Below, in pieces: positions 44,707-53,645 of a stretch of 64,000 nt of DNA; the stretch's first letter is position 1; each line of letters starts with the position of its first letter. Made by a program: the position numbers and the translations under genes. Origin of the DNA: JAAYXS01 sp964550375. Its GTDB lineage: Bacteria > Planctomycetota > Phycisphaerae > UBA1845 > Fen-1342. Under the pieces are notes generated by a model that was not told the DNA's origin, made no database searches, and worked only from the letters and a program-made list of their open reading frames with translations. The stretch lies in NCBI GenBank assembly GCA_964550375.1, contig CAZJYX010000019.1, positions 1 through 64,000 on the forward strand. Reading direction: 5' to 3'.

Positions 44707-47700
44707 GTGTTGCAGGACAAGACGCCACTTATCGAGCGGTTGCGGCAAACGGTCCTGGTGCTTGACGGTGCCATGGGTACGAGCCTGCACGCGCGGGAGC
44801 TGCCGGCCGGCGACTACCTGGGACACGAGAACTGCTCGGAGATTCTGAACGCGACGCGGCCGGACGTTATTGAGCAGATTCACCGGAGCTTTCTGGCGGT
44901 CGGGTGCGACGCGGTCGAGACGAACACGTTCGGGGCCAACCGGGTGGTTCTGGGCGAGTACGACCTGGCAGGTCGGACATACGACCTGAACCTGCGGGCG
45001 GCCGAGATCGCCGGGCGGGCCGTGGCGGCGCATTCAACGCCGGAGCAGCCGCGTTATGTGATCGGCTCGGTGGGGCCGGGTACGAAGCTGGTGTCGTTGC
45101 GGCAGATCAGCTACGACGAGCTGGTGGAGGCGACGGTCGAGCAGATGAGCGCGCTGCTGGCCGGGGGCGTGGACGCGCTGCTGATCGAGACCTGTCAGGA
45201 CATTCTGCAGACGAAGGCGGCGATTGCGGCGGCGCGGCAGGTGTTTGAGCGGGCGGGTCGGCGGGTGCCGCTGATGTGCCAGGTGACGATGGAGACGACC
45301 GGCACGATGTTGCTGGGCACTGATATTGCGGCCGCGGTGACGGCGCTGGAGGCCTTCCCGGAGGTGGATGTCATCGGGCTGAACTGCGCCACGGGTCCGC
45401 AGGAGATGAGCGCGCACGTGCGCTACCTGGGGGCCCATTGCACGCGGTTCATCAGTGTGCTGCCGAACGCGGGCCTGCCGCAATTGCTTGATGGTCGTCC
45501 GCACTTTCCGCTGACGCCGCCGGAGTTCGCGCGCTGGCTGACTGAGTTCGTCGAGGTGGATGGCGTGAACGTCGTGGGCGGCTGCTGCGGCACACAGCCG
45601 GCGCATTTGGCGGCGGTGGTGCAGGCGCTGGGGCGCCGGGCGGCGCGGCCGCGGCAACCGGCGCGCGAGCCGGCCGTGAGCAGCCTGTACTACGCCACCG
45701 AGATGCGGCAGGACCAGAGCGTGCTGCTGATTGGGGAGCGCTGCAACACGAACGGGTCGCGGCAGTTCAAGCGGCTGCTGGCGGACGGCGACCTGGACGC
45801 GCTGGTGGCGATTGGTCGCGCGCAGGTGGACGAGGGCGCGCACGTCCTGGACGTCTGTGTGGACTGCGTCGGCCGCGACGGTGCGGCGGACATGCACCGG
45901 GTGGTTGACCGGTTTGCCCGGGAGATTTCGGTGCCGCTGATGCTGGACAGCACCGAGCCGGACGTGCTGGCGGCGGGTCTGAGGCTGGCGGGCGGCAAGT
46001 GCATAATCAACTCGGTGAACCTGGAGGATGGGGAGGAGAAGCTGGCGCGCGTGGCCGGCCTGGCGCGGCAGTTCGGTGCGGCGCTGGTGGCGCTGACGAT
46101 CGATGACGATCCGGCGGAGGCGATGGCCAAGAGCGCGGAGCGGAAGCTGGCTGTGGCGGGCCGGCTCTACGAGTTGCTGACGGGCAAGCATGGCATCGCG
46201 GCCGAGGACATCTTCTTTGACTGCCTGACGTTTCCGATCACGACCGGCAACGCGGCCGACCGGCGGCTGGCGCTGGAGACGCTGGAAGGGGTGGCGGCGA
46301 TTCGGGCGGCCTTCCCGGGTTGCCAGACGAGCCTGGGAATCAGCAACGTGAGCTTCGGGCTGCAGCCGGCGGCGCGCGTGGTGCTGAATTCAGCGTTCCT
46401 GGCGGAGGCGCAGGCGCGCGGTCTGACGGCGGCCATCGTGCATGCCAGCAAGATCCTGCCGCAGACGCGCATCAGCCCCGAGCGCTGGGAGGCGGCGCTG
46501 GACTTGATTTACGACCGTGGCGAAGACGGCAGCGCACTGGAGCGCTTCATCGGCCTGTTTGCCGAGGGTGAGACGCTTGCCCCGGAGAACGAGGTTGCCG
46601 CGCTGCCGATTGAGGAGCGGCTGCGCCGGCGGATCATCAACGGTGCGCGGGCCGGGCTGGAGCAGGACCTGGGCGAGGCCCTGGAGCAACACGCGCCGTT
46701 CGACATCATCAACACGTTCCTGCTGGATGGGATGAAGACGGTGGGGGAGTTGTTCGGCAGCGGGCAGATGCAACTGCCGTTCGTGCTGAAGAGCGCTGAG
46801 ACGATGAAGGCGGCGGTGGCGTGGCTAGAGCCGCACATGAAGAAGTCGCACAGCGTGGAGCGTGGGCGGATCGTGCTGGCGACGGTGCGCGGCGACGTGC
46901 ACGACATTGGCAAGAACCTGGTCGACATCATCCTGAGCAACAACGGCTACAAGGTCTTCAACCTGGGCATCAAGCAGCCGATCGCGCAGATCATCGAGGC
47001 GTTCCGGCGGCACGAGGCGGACGTCATTGGTCTGAGCGGGCTGCTGGTCAAATCCACGCTTGTCATGCGCGACGATCTGCACGTGCTGAACGAGCAGGGC
47101 ATCAGCGCCCCGGTGATTCTGGGCGGGGCGGCGCTGACGCGCCGATACGTCGAGGAGGAGTTGCGGCAGGTCTATCGGGGGCCGCTCTACTACGCCAAGG
47201 ACGCGTTCGACGGTCTGACGCTGATGCGGGAAACCACGGCTGCGCAGCCGGTCGGCGCGGCACAGGCGGGGGCGGATATCGCGCCGGCTGCCGACGTCGT
47301 CCCCGGCGCCGTGTTGACGGCGGCCGAAGCCGCGGCGGCGACGGCGCGCGACGTGGTGCGCGAAAGCGGGCAGCGTTATGGAGTGACGCCGATCGAGGAG
47401 CCGGCGCCGGTGGAGCTGGCCGCACTTCCGGTCGCTGGGCCGAGCGCGCCGGTGCGGCGGGGCGAGATTACCTATACGCATCCGGTGCCGGCGCCGCCGT
47501 TCTGGGGCGACCGGGTGCTGGACAGCATTCCGTTGCGGGCGGCCCTGGAGTATCTGAACGAGGTGATGCTCTTCCAGGTGCAGTGGCAGTTTCGCAAGCG
47601 CGGGCGGTCGGCCGCCGAGTTCGAGGCCTACATCGACCGGGAGGTCCGGCCGATCTACCGTGATCTCGTCGAGCGTTGTGAACGGGAGCGGATCTTGTTG

Positions 47701-48306
47701 CCGCAGGCGGTGTACGGCTACTGGCCGTGCAATTCCGAGGGCGACGATCTGATCGTCTACGACCCGCCGGGACGGCCGCAGGCGGGCCCTGACGACCATG
47801 GACCGGAGGTTGTGCGATTCACGTTTCCGCGGCAGGTGCGGCCGCCGTACCGATGCCTGGCGGACTTCTGGCGGCCGATGTCAGGCAGAGAGACGGACGT
47901 GGTGGCGTTTTCCATCGTGACCGCGGGGCGGCGTGTCTCGGAGGTGGCGGCGCAGTGGTTCCACGAGGCTCGTTTCCAGGAGTACCTGTTCCTGCACGGG
48001 CTGGGCGTCGAGACGGCCGAGGCTTTGGCGGAGTACATTCACAGGCGGATTCGCGTGGAGTTGGGCATAGCCGGGCGGGACGCCCAGGATAAGCGCAAGA
48101 TCTTCCAGCAGGGCTACCAGGGCAGCCGTTACAGCTTCGGCTATCCGGCCTGTCCGGACCTGGAGGATCAGGCTTACCTGATGGTGTTGCTGGAGCCGAC
48201 GCGGATCGGGGTCGAGCTGACGGAGGGGTATCAGCTTGAGCCGGAGCAATCCACGACGGCTGTGATCGCGTATCATCGGGAGGCGCGGTACTTCGGAGTA
48301 CGGTAA
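44707..48306 (+). CDS. metH: Cobalamin-dependent methionine synthase
   Basis: A 1199-residue enzyme that methylates homocysteine using methyltetrahydrofolate and cobalamin. The homocysteine domain comes first, with zinc cysteines Cys227, Cys293 and Cys294. The pterin-binding domain (GERCNTNGSRQFK, VDCVGRDGAADM) spans about 330-610. The B12 cap and binding domains have DVHDIGKN with His732, the cobalt ligand. The C-terminal activation domain (about 900-1199) has GSRYSFGYPACPD and LTEGYQLEPEQSTT. A poorly conserved linker at 850-900 is Ala/Val-rich. The start is GTG at 44707 with AGAAGG upstream. The window also encodes a B12-dependent mutase, so this organism obtains cobalamin. Confidence 0.96.
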   Translation: MLQDKTPLIERLRQTVLVLDGAMGTSLHARELPAGDYLGHENCSEILNATRPDVIEQIHRSFLAVGCDAVETNTFGANRVVLGEYDLAGRTYDLNLRAAEIAGRAVAAHSTPEQPRYVIGSVGPGTKLVSLRQISYDELVEATVEQMSALLAGGVDALLIETCQDILQTKAAIAAARQVFERAGRRVPLMCQVTMETTGTMLLGTDIAAAVTALEAFPEVDVIGLNCATGPQEMSAHVRYLGAHCTRFISVLPNAGLPQLLDGRPHFPLTPPEFARWLTEFVEVDGVNVVGGCCGTQPAHLAAVVQALGRRAARPRQPAREPAVSSLYYATEMRQDQSVLLIGERCNTNGSRQFKRLLADGDLDALVAIGRAQVDEGAHVLDVCVDCVGRDGAADMHRVVDRFAREISVPLMLDSTEPDVLAAGLRLAGGKCIINSVNLEDGEEKLARVAGLARQFGAALVALTIDDDPAEAMAKSAERKLAVAGRLYELLTGKHGIAAEDIFFDCLTFPITTGNAADRRLALETLEGVAAIRAAFPGCQTSLGISNVSFGLQPAARVVLNSAFLAEAQARGLTAAIVHASKILPQTRISPERWEAALDLIYDRGEDGSALERFIGLFAEGETLAPENEVAALPIEERLRRRIINGARAGLEQDLGEALEQHAPFDIINTFLLDGMKTVGELFGSGQMQLPFVLKSAETMKAAVAWLEPHMKKSHSVERGRIVLATVRGDVHDIGKNLVDIILSNNGYKVFNLGIKQPIAQIIEAFRRHEADVIGLSGLLVKSTLVMRDDLHVLNEQGISAPVILGGAALTRRYVEEELRQVYRGPLYYAKDAFDGLTLMRETTAAQPVGAAQAGADIAPAADVVPGAVLTAAEAAAATARDVVRESGQRYGVTPIEEPAPVELAALPVAGPSAPVRRGEITYTHPVPAPPFWGDRVLDSIPLRAALEYLNEVMLFQVQWQFRKRGRSAAEFEAYIDREVRPIYRDLVERCERERILLPQAVYGYWPCNSEGDDLIVYDPPGRPQAGPDDHGPEVVRFTFPRQVRPPYRCLADFWRPMSGRETDVVAFSIVTAGRRVSEVAAQWFHEARFQEYLFLHGLGVETAEALAEYIHRRIRVELGIAGRDAQDKRKIFQQGYQGSRYSFGYPACPDLEDQAYLMVLLEPTRIGVELTEGYQLEPEQSTTAVIAYHREARYFGVR

Positions 48307-48359
48307 CAATTAGGTTGTGGCGATGCCGGCGGGGCGACGGGGTGCGGGCGGGTTGGGGG

Positions 48360-48824
48360 TTATCGGCGTTTCATGACGCGGTCGATTTCGCGCTGCTGGT
48401 CGCGTTTCTTGATGTCGGCGCGCTTGTCGGCGTGTTTCTTGCCGCGGGCCAGGCCCAACTCGATCTTGACCATGCCGCGGTCGTTGAAGTAGAGCCGCAG
48501 GGGGATGATCGTGAGGCCGCGTTGCGTGACCTTCTCGGACCACTTCTTGATCTGTCGGCGGTGGAGGAGCAACTTGCGTTCGCGGGTGGGGTGGTGCTGC
48601 GCATAACCTGCCATGGGATAAGGAGATATGTTGCAGTCGCGCAGGAAGGCCTCGCCGGCACGGATGATGGCGAAGGCCTCGTCGAGAGAGACCTTGCCGT
48701 CGCGGAGGCTCTTTACTTCGCTGCCGGTCAACGAGACTCCGGCTTCGAGGCGCTCTAGAATCTCAAAGTTGAAGCGCGCTTTCTTGTTGTGTATTGTCGG
48801 GCTTTTTGGTGGCAGTTTGGCCAT
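48360..48824 (-). CDS. smpB: SsrA-binding protein
   Basis: A 154-residue protein that delivers tmRNA to stalled ribosomes in trans-translation. The start PPKSPTIHNKKARFNFEI matches the family. The core has EVKSLRDGKVSL, the FLRDCNISPY segment and the HHPTRERKLLLHR tmRNA-contact region. The C-terminal basic tail (ARGKKHADKRADIKKRD) enters the mRNA channel. Length is normal. The ATG at 48824 is preferred; an ATG at 48878 would add 18 residues. It ends convergent with metH, 53 bases apart. Confidence 0.95.
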   Translation of the reverse strand: MAKLPPKSPTIHNKKARFNFEILERLEAGVSLTGSEVKSLRDGKVSLDEAFAIIRAGEAFLRDCNISPYPMAGYAQHHPTRERKLLLHRRQIKKWSEKVTQRGLTIIPLRLYFNDRGMVKIELGLARGKKHADKRADIKKRDQQREIDRVMKRR

Positions 48825-48899
48825 GAGTGCGATAGATTGTATGGGTGCGGGCAGGGCCTGCAACCGGTTTCGGTGCATTCACGTATAAGGCTACGAACC

Positions 48900-49538
48900 G
48901 TGGCTCAGTCGGACGTCCGGAAAGGCATGCAGGAAGCCATGGCGAGCGGTGATCTCAAAAAGGCCATCGCGCGGGCCAAGCGCGGTCACGCGGACGCTTT
49001 CCAGCAGATTGTGGAGGCGTTTAAGGATCGTCTGTTCGCGTTCGTGTGGCGGATTGTCCGGGATCACCACGAGGCCGAGGACATCTGCCAGCAGGCGTTC
49101 GTCAAGGCATTCGAGTCTCTGCGGAGCTATTCGGAGAAATACGCCTTCAGCACGTGGTTGTTCACGATCGCCTATCGCATGAGCCTGAACAGTCTGCGGA
49201 AGCGCAAGGCCCTTTCGGGCGAAGTTGACTTCAGTCGCATGGGCGACGGCGGCGACGATGCCGGCCAGACGCTGGCCAACAGTGAAGAAGCCCGGCGCTT
49301 GCGCACGTGTATCTGGGAGGCGGTCGCGCAGCTCTCGACGCCGCAGAAGTCGGCCGTGCTGCTGTTTTATCGGGAAGGCAAGAGCTGCGATGAGATTGGG
49401 CGCGTGCTGGGAATGCCGGCCGTGACGGTGAAGAGTCACCTGCACCGGGCGCGTAATCGGCTGCGTGAGCGGCTACGAACTGAACTGGTGGATGACCGGA
49501 TGGTCCTGGAGTTTCTCGGCGAAGTACACCTGGCGTGA
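48900..49538 (+). CDS. ECF-type RNA polymerase sigma factor, module 1
   Basis: A 212-residue sigma factor with regions 2 and 4 only. Region 2 includes FAFVWRIVRDHHEAEDICQQAFVKAFESL and FSTWLFTIAYRMSLNSLRK. Region 4 includes LSTPQKSAVLLFYREGKSCDEIGRVLGMPAVTVKSHLHRARN with a helix-turn-helix. I chose GTG at 48900 because TAAGG precedes it; ATG codons at 48927 and 48939 are alternatives. Its stop overlaps the next gene (GTGA), which encodes a zinc-finger anti-sigma factor, so it is the regulated member of the pair. Confidence 0.92.
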   Translation: MAQSDVRKGMQEAMASGDLKKAIARAKRGHADAFQQIVEAFKDRLFAFVWRIVRDHHEAEDICQQAFVKAFESLRSYSEKYAFSTWLFTIAYRMSLNSLRKRKALSGEVDFSRMGDGGDDAGQTLANSEEARRLRTCIWEAVAQLSTPQKSAVLLFYREGKSCDEIGRVLGMPAVTVKSHLHRARNRLRERLRTELVDDRMVLEFLGEVHLA

Positions 49539-50260
49539 GTGCTGCCATGAACTGTGCAGAATTCGAGCAACTGATCGATTCCTATCTGGACGGCGAGCTG
49601 TCGGGCTCGTTGCGGCTGGAGTTCGATGCCCATCGGCTGCGCTGCCGGCGCTGCCAGCTCACCATGGTGATGATGGAATCGGTTGGCAGCGTGGTTGCGT
49701 CGGACCGACCGGTGGCCGCGCTTTCGGACGATTTCACCGAGCGCGTGATGGAGACGATCGAGACGCGGCGTCCCTGGAGCGTGCGGTTCCGACCGACCCG
49801 GGTGGCGATCGTGGCGGGGGCGGTGTTGCAGGCCGCGGCGGTAATCGGTCTGGCTATCTGGCTGCCGCTCAAGCCGGCCGTTGAGCCGGTAGGGCCGGCT
49901 GAGAATGTGGGTGTGACGGTGGCGGTTGACACGCCGGCGGTCACGCCTGATGAGGGGCTGCGCGATCGGCTGGCCTCGGAGTATGCCGTTCAGGACTCAA
50001 GGGTGGCGCGGCGTGAGGCGTTGTTCGACATGATCATGGCGAAGGTGGAGGAGGCCGGCGGCGTGTTGGTGGCGGACTTCTCCGACCTGCCGAACCTGGC
50101 TCGCTACGCTTCGGCGCTGGCGGTTTCCGAGGATGTGGCGCGCGCCTCGACGCGGCTGGGCGAGGCGAATCCGTGGGACGGGCTACTGCGCGCGCTGTTG
50201 CCGCTGGAGGTCGAGGAGCCGGAAGCCCCGCCGGCGGCCGCTGACCAACACTCACTGTAG
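49535..50260 (+). CDS. Membrane anti-sigma factor with zinc finger
   Basis: A 241-residue protein. The N-terminal domain has the zinc-binding anti-sigma arrangement Cys7, then His33-x3-Cys37-x2-Cys40, as in zf-HC2 or ZAS proteins that hold ECF sigma factors inactive. One transmembrane helix lies at about 88-108. The rest is a periplasmic region of unknown fold. The start is GTG at 49535 overlapping the sigma stop; an ATG at 49547 is possible. This gene and the sigma factor form a coupled unit. Confidence 0.88.
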   Translation: MSAAMNCAEFEQLIDSYLDGELSGSLRLEFDAHRLRCRRCQLTMVMMESVGSVVASDRPVAALSDDFTERVMETIETRRPWSVRFRPTRVAIVAGAVLQAAAVIGLAIWLPLKPAVEPVGPAENVGVTVAVDTPAVTPDEGLRDRLASEYAVQDSRVARREALFDMIMAKVEEAGGVLVADFSDLPNLARYASALAVSEDVARASTRLGEANPWDGLLRALLPLEVEEPEAPPAAADQHSL

Positions 50261-50297
50261 ACGCCCCGGTTTCCTGGTGAGCCCACAGATACAACGG

Positions 50298-52349
50298 ATG
50301 ATACCTACCCTGCGACGGGTCTGCTGTTGGTACGTTCTCGCGATCGCGGTTGTCGCGTGCTGCGGCGCCGGCGTGGGGCAAGAGTCGGCGGCTCGGCTCG
50401 TGCCGGCGGACGTGGGGCTGTTTGTCGAGGGTTGGCAACTGGACGACCTGTTGCTGCCGTTCAGCGCGCCACAGGCCTGGTTGGTGCTGGCGGAGTTGGC
50501 CGGCCAGCCGGCGCGCCCGGAAGAGGCGCTGCAGTGGAGTGCGCAGGTTCGGCAGACGACGGGGATGGATCCGGCGGAGGCGATTCGGCTGTTGTTCTCG
50601 CAGCAGTTTGCCTTCGTGGCGCACCGACCCGGTCGCACGCAGGACGGCGTTGTCATTTGCCGACCAAACACGGATTTGCGGCAATTGCTGGAGCGATGGC
50701 AGGCGCTGCCGTTGCCCTCGGCGGGCAGCACGCCGGTGTATCGGCTGCCTGATCGGATCGGGGCGGCCTTGCCGCGCGGCTTTCTGATGCTGGGTGACGC
50801 GGTATCGCCGGACGGCATGTTCCGGCACGTGCTGGGATACACGGACGGTCGATCTCCGGGGGCCAGCCTGGCGGAGGATCCGGAATACGCCGGCCTGCTG
50901 GCGCGGGTTCCGCCGGCGCCGGACGCGATACTGTTTGCGCGGTTGCAGAACCCGGGTGGGGGGCTGAGCGGCGGGGGGGCGCATGTTCGTCTGCCGGGTC
51001 CGCTACGGGATGCGAGGAACATCCTGCTGGCTCTGCACCGCACGCCGGACCGGCTGCATTTGTGTACGGTGGGCGACGCCACCAATGAGCGGCCGCCGGG
51101 TCGGGCGGGTGTGCCGGCGTTGCTGGAGCGGTTGCCGGCGCGGACGTTGGCGGCCTGGGGCTTGCACCTGGATTATCCCGAGCTGCTGACGCTGGCGCCG
51201 GCCTTGCCGGAGCGGAGTCTGTGGCGGGTCGTGTTCAAGCTTCAGGAGCACTCGGGGACGTTGCAGCGGCTGGCAGCGGGGCTGGGATCGCCGACGTGCG
51301 TAGCGTTGGGAGTGGTTGAGCCGAATGGGCGTACGGAGGCGGCGCCGCCGGTGCCGGCGTTGGCGTTGCTTGTGGAGGTTGAGGATCGGACAGCGGTGGC
51401 AGAGGAGCTTGACGCGCTGCTGCAGACCACCGTCTCTGTTTACAACCTGATGTCGCTAAAGCTCGGTGCGGGGCAGCCGCTGCGCACCCCGCGGCCGTTG
51501 GCGCTCGAGGATACGCAGGCGAGTCTCTTGGATCTGAGCGAGCTCACACACGGCTGGCCCGGCCTGCGGGGGGCTGTGGCGGAGTTGCATCTGTGCTGGG
51601 CGCTGGACGGGCGGACGCTGATAGTGGCGTCGCACATTGACTGGCTGCGGCAGATTCTGGCGGCGCGGCATGAAGAGGGGGTTTCGCTGTCCGAAGTGCT
51701 GCGTTTGGCGCAGCGGCCGGTCGCGCCGACCAGCGAGACGGTGATGGTGTTGCAGGCCGGCCCCGTGGCTGATCTCGGGCGGCTGTGGCTTGATTACTTT
51801 CGGCGGGTGGCTCCGGAGATTCTGGAGGAAGGCTGGTGGCGGCAGCGTCAGCCCGGGGGTGGGAAGGTGCGTTTGGGGATCCAGGTTTCCGAGTTGCCTG
51901 ACGAGCGGCGACTGCGGGTGAGTTCGGTCGCGGCCGGCACGCCGGCCGACGGTTTGTTGAACCCGGATGATGAAATCGTTGGGTACGGCCGGCAGCGCTT
52001 CTCGACCAGTCAGCCGGTGAGCGAGGTTCTGGAAGCCATTGACAATCGTCCCAACGCCCGCTGGATTGACCTGCTGATTGAGCGCGGCGGGAACACATTG
52101 ATCAAACGCATCCCGCTGCCGTTTGTTGATCCGCCGCAACTGCTGCGCCGGGCCGTGGTCATCGGCCACATCGCGCAGACAGTTCTCTATCACGATGACG
52201 TGCCGGACGAGGCCGGCGTGCGGGGCTACCTGACGATCGAGTTGCGGCAATCGCCGCGGCAGCGCTTTCCGTTCGGGCTCTCGCCGGCCGAGCCGCAAGC
52301 GGGGGGAGTTGAGGAGAGTTCCGGGCAGCAGCAGCCCCCGGGGGACTGA
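50298..52349 (+). CDS. Exported protein with C-terminal PDZ-like domain
   Basis: A 683-residue protein. The signal peptide is at 1-30. The N-terminal region (RLVPADVGLFVEGWQLDDLL) resembles the start of large planctomycete proteins that average over many sub-domains, related in pattern to DUF3352. At about 545-640 the pattern VSSVAAGTPADGLLNPDDEIVGYG then IDNRPNARWIDLLIERGG is PDZ-like. No protease triad was found. It follows the sigma/anti-sigma pair by 37 bases and may be controlled by it. A GTG at 50277 would add seven residues. Confidence 0.65.
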   Translation: MIPTLRRVCCWYVLAIAVVACCGAGVGQESAARLVPADVGLFVEGWQLDDLLLPFSAPQAWLVLAELAGQPARPEEALQWSAQVRQTTGMDPAEAIRLLFSQQFAFVAHRPGRTQDGVVICRPNTDLRQLLERWQALPLPSAGSTPVYRLPDRIGAALPRGFLMLGDAVSPDGMFRHVLGYTDGRSPGASLAEDPEYAGLLARVPPAPDAILFARLQNPGGGLSGGGAHVRLPGPLRDARNILLALHRTPDRLHLCTVGDATNERPPGRAGVPALLERLPARTLAAWGLHLDYPELLTLAPALPERSLWRVVFKLQEHSGTLQRLAAGLGSPTCVALGVVEPNGRTEAAPPVPALALLVEVEDRTAVAEELDALLQTTVSVYNLMSLKLGAGQPLRTPRPLALEDTQASLLDLSELTHGWPGLRGAVAELHLCWALDGRTLIVASHIDWLRQILAARHEEGVSLSEVLRLAQRPVAPTSETVMVLQAGPVADLGRLWLDYFRRVAPEILEEGWWRQRQPGGGKVRLGIQVSELPDERRLRVSSVAAGTPADGLLNPDDEIVGYGRQRFSTSQPVSEVLEAIDNRPNARWIDLLIERGGNTLIKRIPLPFVDPPQLLRRAVVIGHIAQTVLYHDDVPDEAGVRGYLTIELRQSPRQRFPFGLSPAEPQAGGVEESSGQQQPPGD

Positions 52350-52355
52350 GCGGGG

Positions 52356-52862
52356 TCAGCTTCCAGCTTCGAGCACCCAGATGATCGGAATGGCGTCTTC
52401 GGCGCCGGCGGCGATGACGAGCGGCGTCGCGCCGGTGGCGACTTCGAGGTAGTTGATCTGCACGGTGTGGGCCCACTCGATCGGCCAGTCGTTCGACGAC
52501 GGGGGCGTTCGGAAGGTCCAGGTTCCTACCATGAGAGCGCACACTGCGGCCGCGGCCAGGGCGGGTCGCCAGCGTAGGAAGATGCCGGTTTGGGCGGGCG
52601 TGGAGCGCCGGCGTTGCGCTGGGGCGGCTTCGATCCGCGTCCAGACGCAGTCCCAGGCATCCGCGGTCGGCATATTCACTGGTTCGACCAAGGCCGGGTC
52701 GGCTGGCGGGCACAGGTCGGCGAGACGTGCGGCTGCGTCGGTGTCGGCGTTGAGCCGGGCTTCCAGGCGCGCGACTTGCTCGATGCTCAGGTCGGCCAGT
52801 CGGCCGGCCTGGACCGCGTCGAATTCGGATTGCATGTCGTCGCGTCGTGGTTTCATGAGCAT
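52356..52862 (-). CDS. Putative anti-sigma factor, module 2
   Basis: A 168-residue protein next to an ECF sigma gene on the same strand. The N-terminal 75 residues are helical and acidic (ARLEARLNADTDAAARLADL), as in anti-sigma domains without zinc. One transmembrane helix lies at about 103-118 (ALAAAAVCALMVGTW). The remaining 50 residues are probably periplasmic. No Cys/His zinc set is present, unlike module 1. Function rests mainly on position. The start may be 52862 or the ATG at 52856. Confidence 0.65.
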   Translation of the reverse strand: MLMKPRRDDMQSEFDAVQAGRLADLSIEQVARLEARLNADTDAAARLADLCPPADPALVEPVNMPTADAWDCVWTRIEAAPAQRRRSTPAQTGIFLRWRPALAAAAVCALMVGTWTFRTPPSSNDWPIEWAHTVQINYLEVATGATPLVIAAGAEDAIPIIWVLEAGS

Positions 52863-52892
52863 CTCTTGCGGGCCGAGTTTCGGCCAGGCGGA

Positions 52893-53489
52893 CTAGATGT
52901 CTTCGGTGGCCAAGTCCGGCAACGCTGCCCGCAGCCGCAGCCGGGCATGGTGAAGCCGGCTCATGACGGTCCCGATCGGGATGCCGAGCACTTCAGCAAT
53001 CTGCCCGTAAGTCATGTCGCCCTCGGCGTACAAGGCGACTACGGCGCGCTGGTCGGGCGGCAGAGCCTCCAGCGCGCGGCGAAGCTGCGCAGCCAGCTCA
53101 GCCCGCTCGAGGCGGGCGCCGGCGGAAGACTCGGCTGGGCGGGCCGGCACGAGCGGCCGCTGGTCGTCGTCGCGATCGAGTGAGACGGCCAGCCGGACGC
53201 GGCGCGCCCGCAGCAGGTCCAGCGCTCGATTCGTGACGATGCGCAGCAGCCACGTTCTGAAGCTGGACTCCCGCTGAAAGCTGTCCAGCTTGCTGAAAGC
53301 CGCAATGAAGCTGTCCTGCACGACGTCGAGCGCATCTTCGGCCCGTCCGGTAATGCGGTAGGCGGCGCGGTAGGCCGGCTCGCGATACCGCTCGAACAGC
53401 TCGCGCCGCGCGTCCTGATCGCCGGACGCGGCGGCGTTGAGAACCTGTAACTCCGGCTGATGGACGTACGGGGGCGGCAAGCTATTCAC
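52893..53489 (-). CDS. ECF-type RNA polymerase sigma factor, module 2
   Basis: A 198-residue sigma factor. Region 2 includes AYRITGRAEDALDVVQDSFIA, FSKLDSFQ and SSFRTWLLRIVTNRALDLLR. Region 4 includes LPPDQRAVVALYAEGDMTYGQIAEVLGIPIGTVMSRLHHARL. The frame opens further upstream, but GTG at 53489 best fits the family length and has a GAGAACGG stretch upstream. It is followed by its likely anti-sigma gene 30 bases later. It is divergent from the repeat-protein gene at 53646, which may be its target. Confidence 0.9.
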   Translation of the reverse strand: MNSLPPPYVHQPELQVLNAAASGDQDARRELFERYREPAYRAAYRITGRAEDALDVVQDSFIAAFSKLDSFQRESSFRTWLLRIVTNRALDLLRARRVRLAVSLDRDDDQRPLVPARPAESSAGARLERAELAAQLRRALEALPPDQRAVVALYAEGDMTYGQIAEVLGIPIGTVMSRLHHARLRLRAALPDLATEDI

Positions 53490-53610
53490 CCGTTCTCGGG
53501 GAAAATCCGTGCCGCGCAGAATATCGCAAAACGCGCTGATTTCCCTCCTGCCGGTGGTGAATATTCGCCGCCGACCTGCCGTCAGACCGGGCGTGTGACG
53601 AGCGAACCGG

Positions 53611-53626
53611 TGGACCAGTTGGTCCA
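53611..53626. promoter_or_regulatory. Perfect inverted repeat before a secreted-protein gene
   Basis: TGGACCAGTTGGTCCA is a perfect inverted repeat (7-bp arms, central GT), ending five bases before the AAGGAG ribosome binding site at 53632-53637 of the gene at 53646. It could bind a dimeric regulator or form an RNA hairpin limiting translation. Confidence 0.5.
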
Positions 53627-53645
53627 GAGCATAAGGAGCAAAGCC

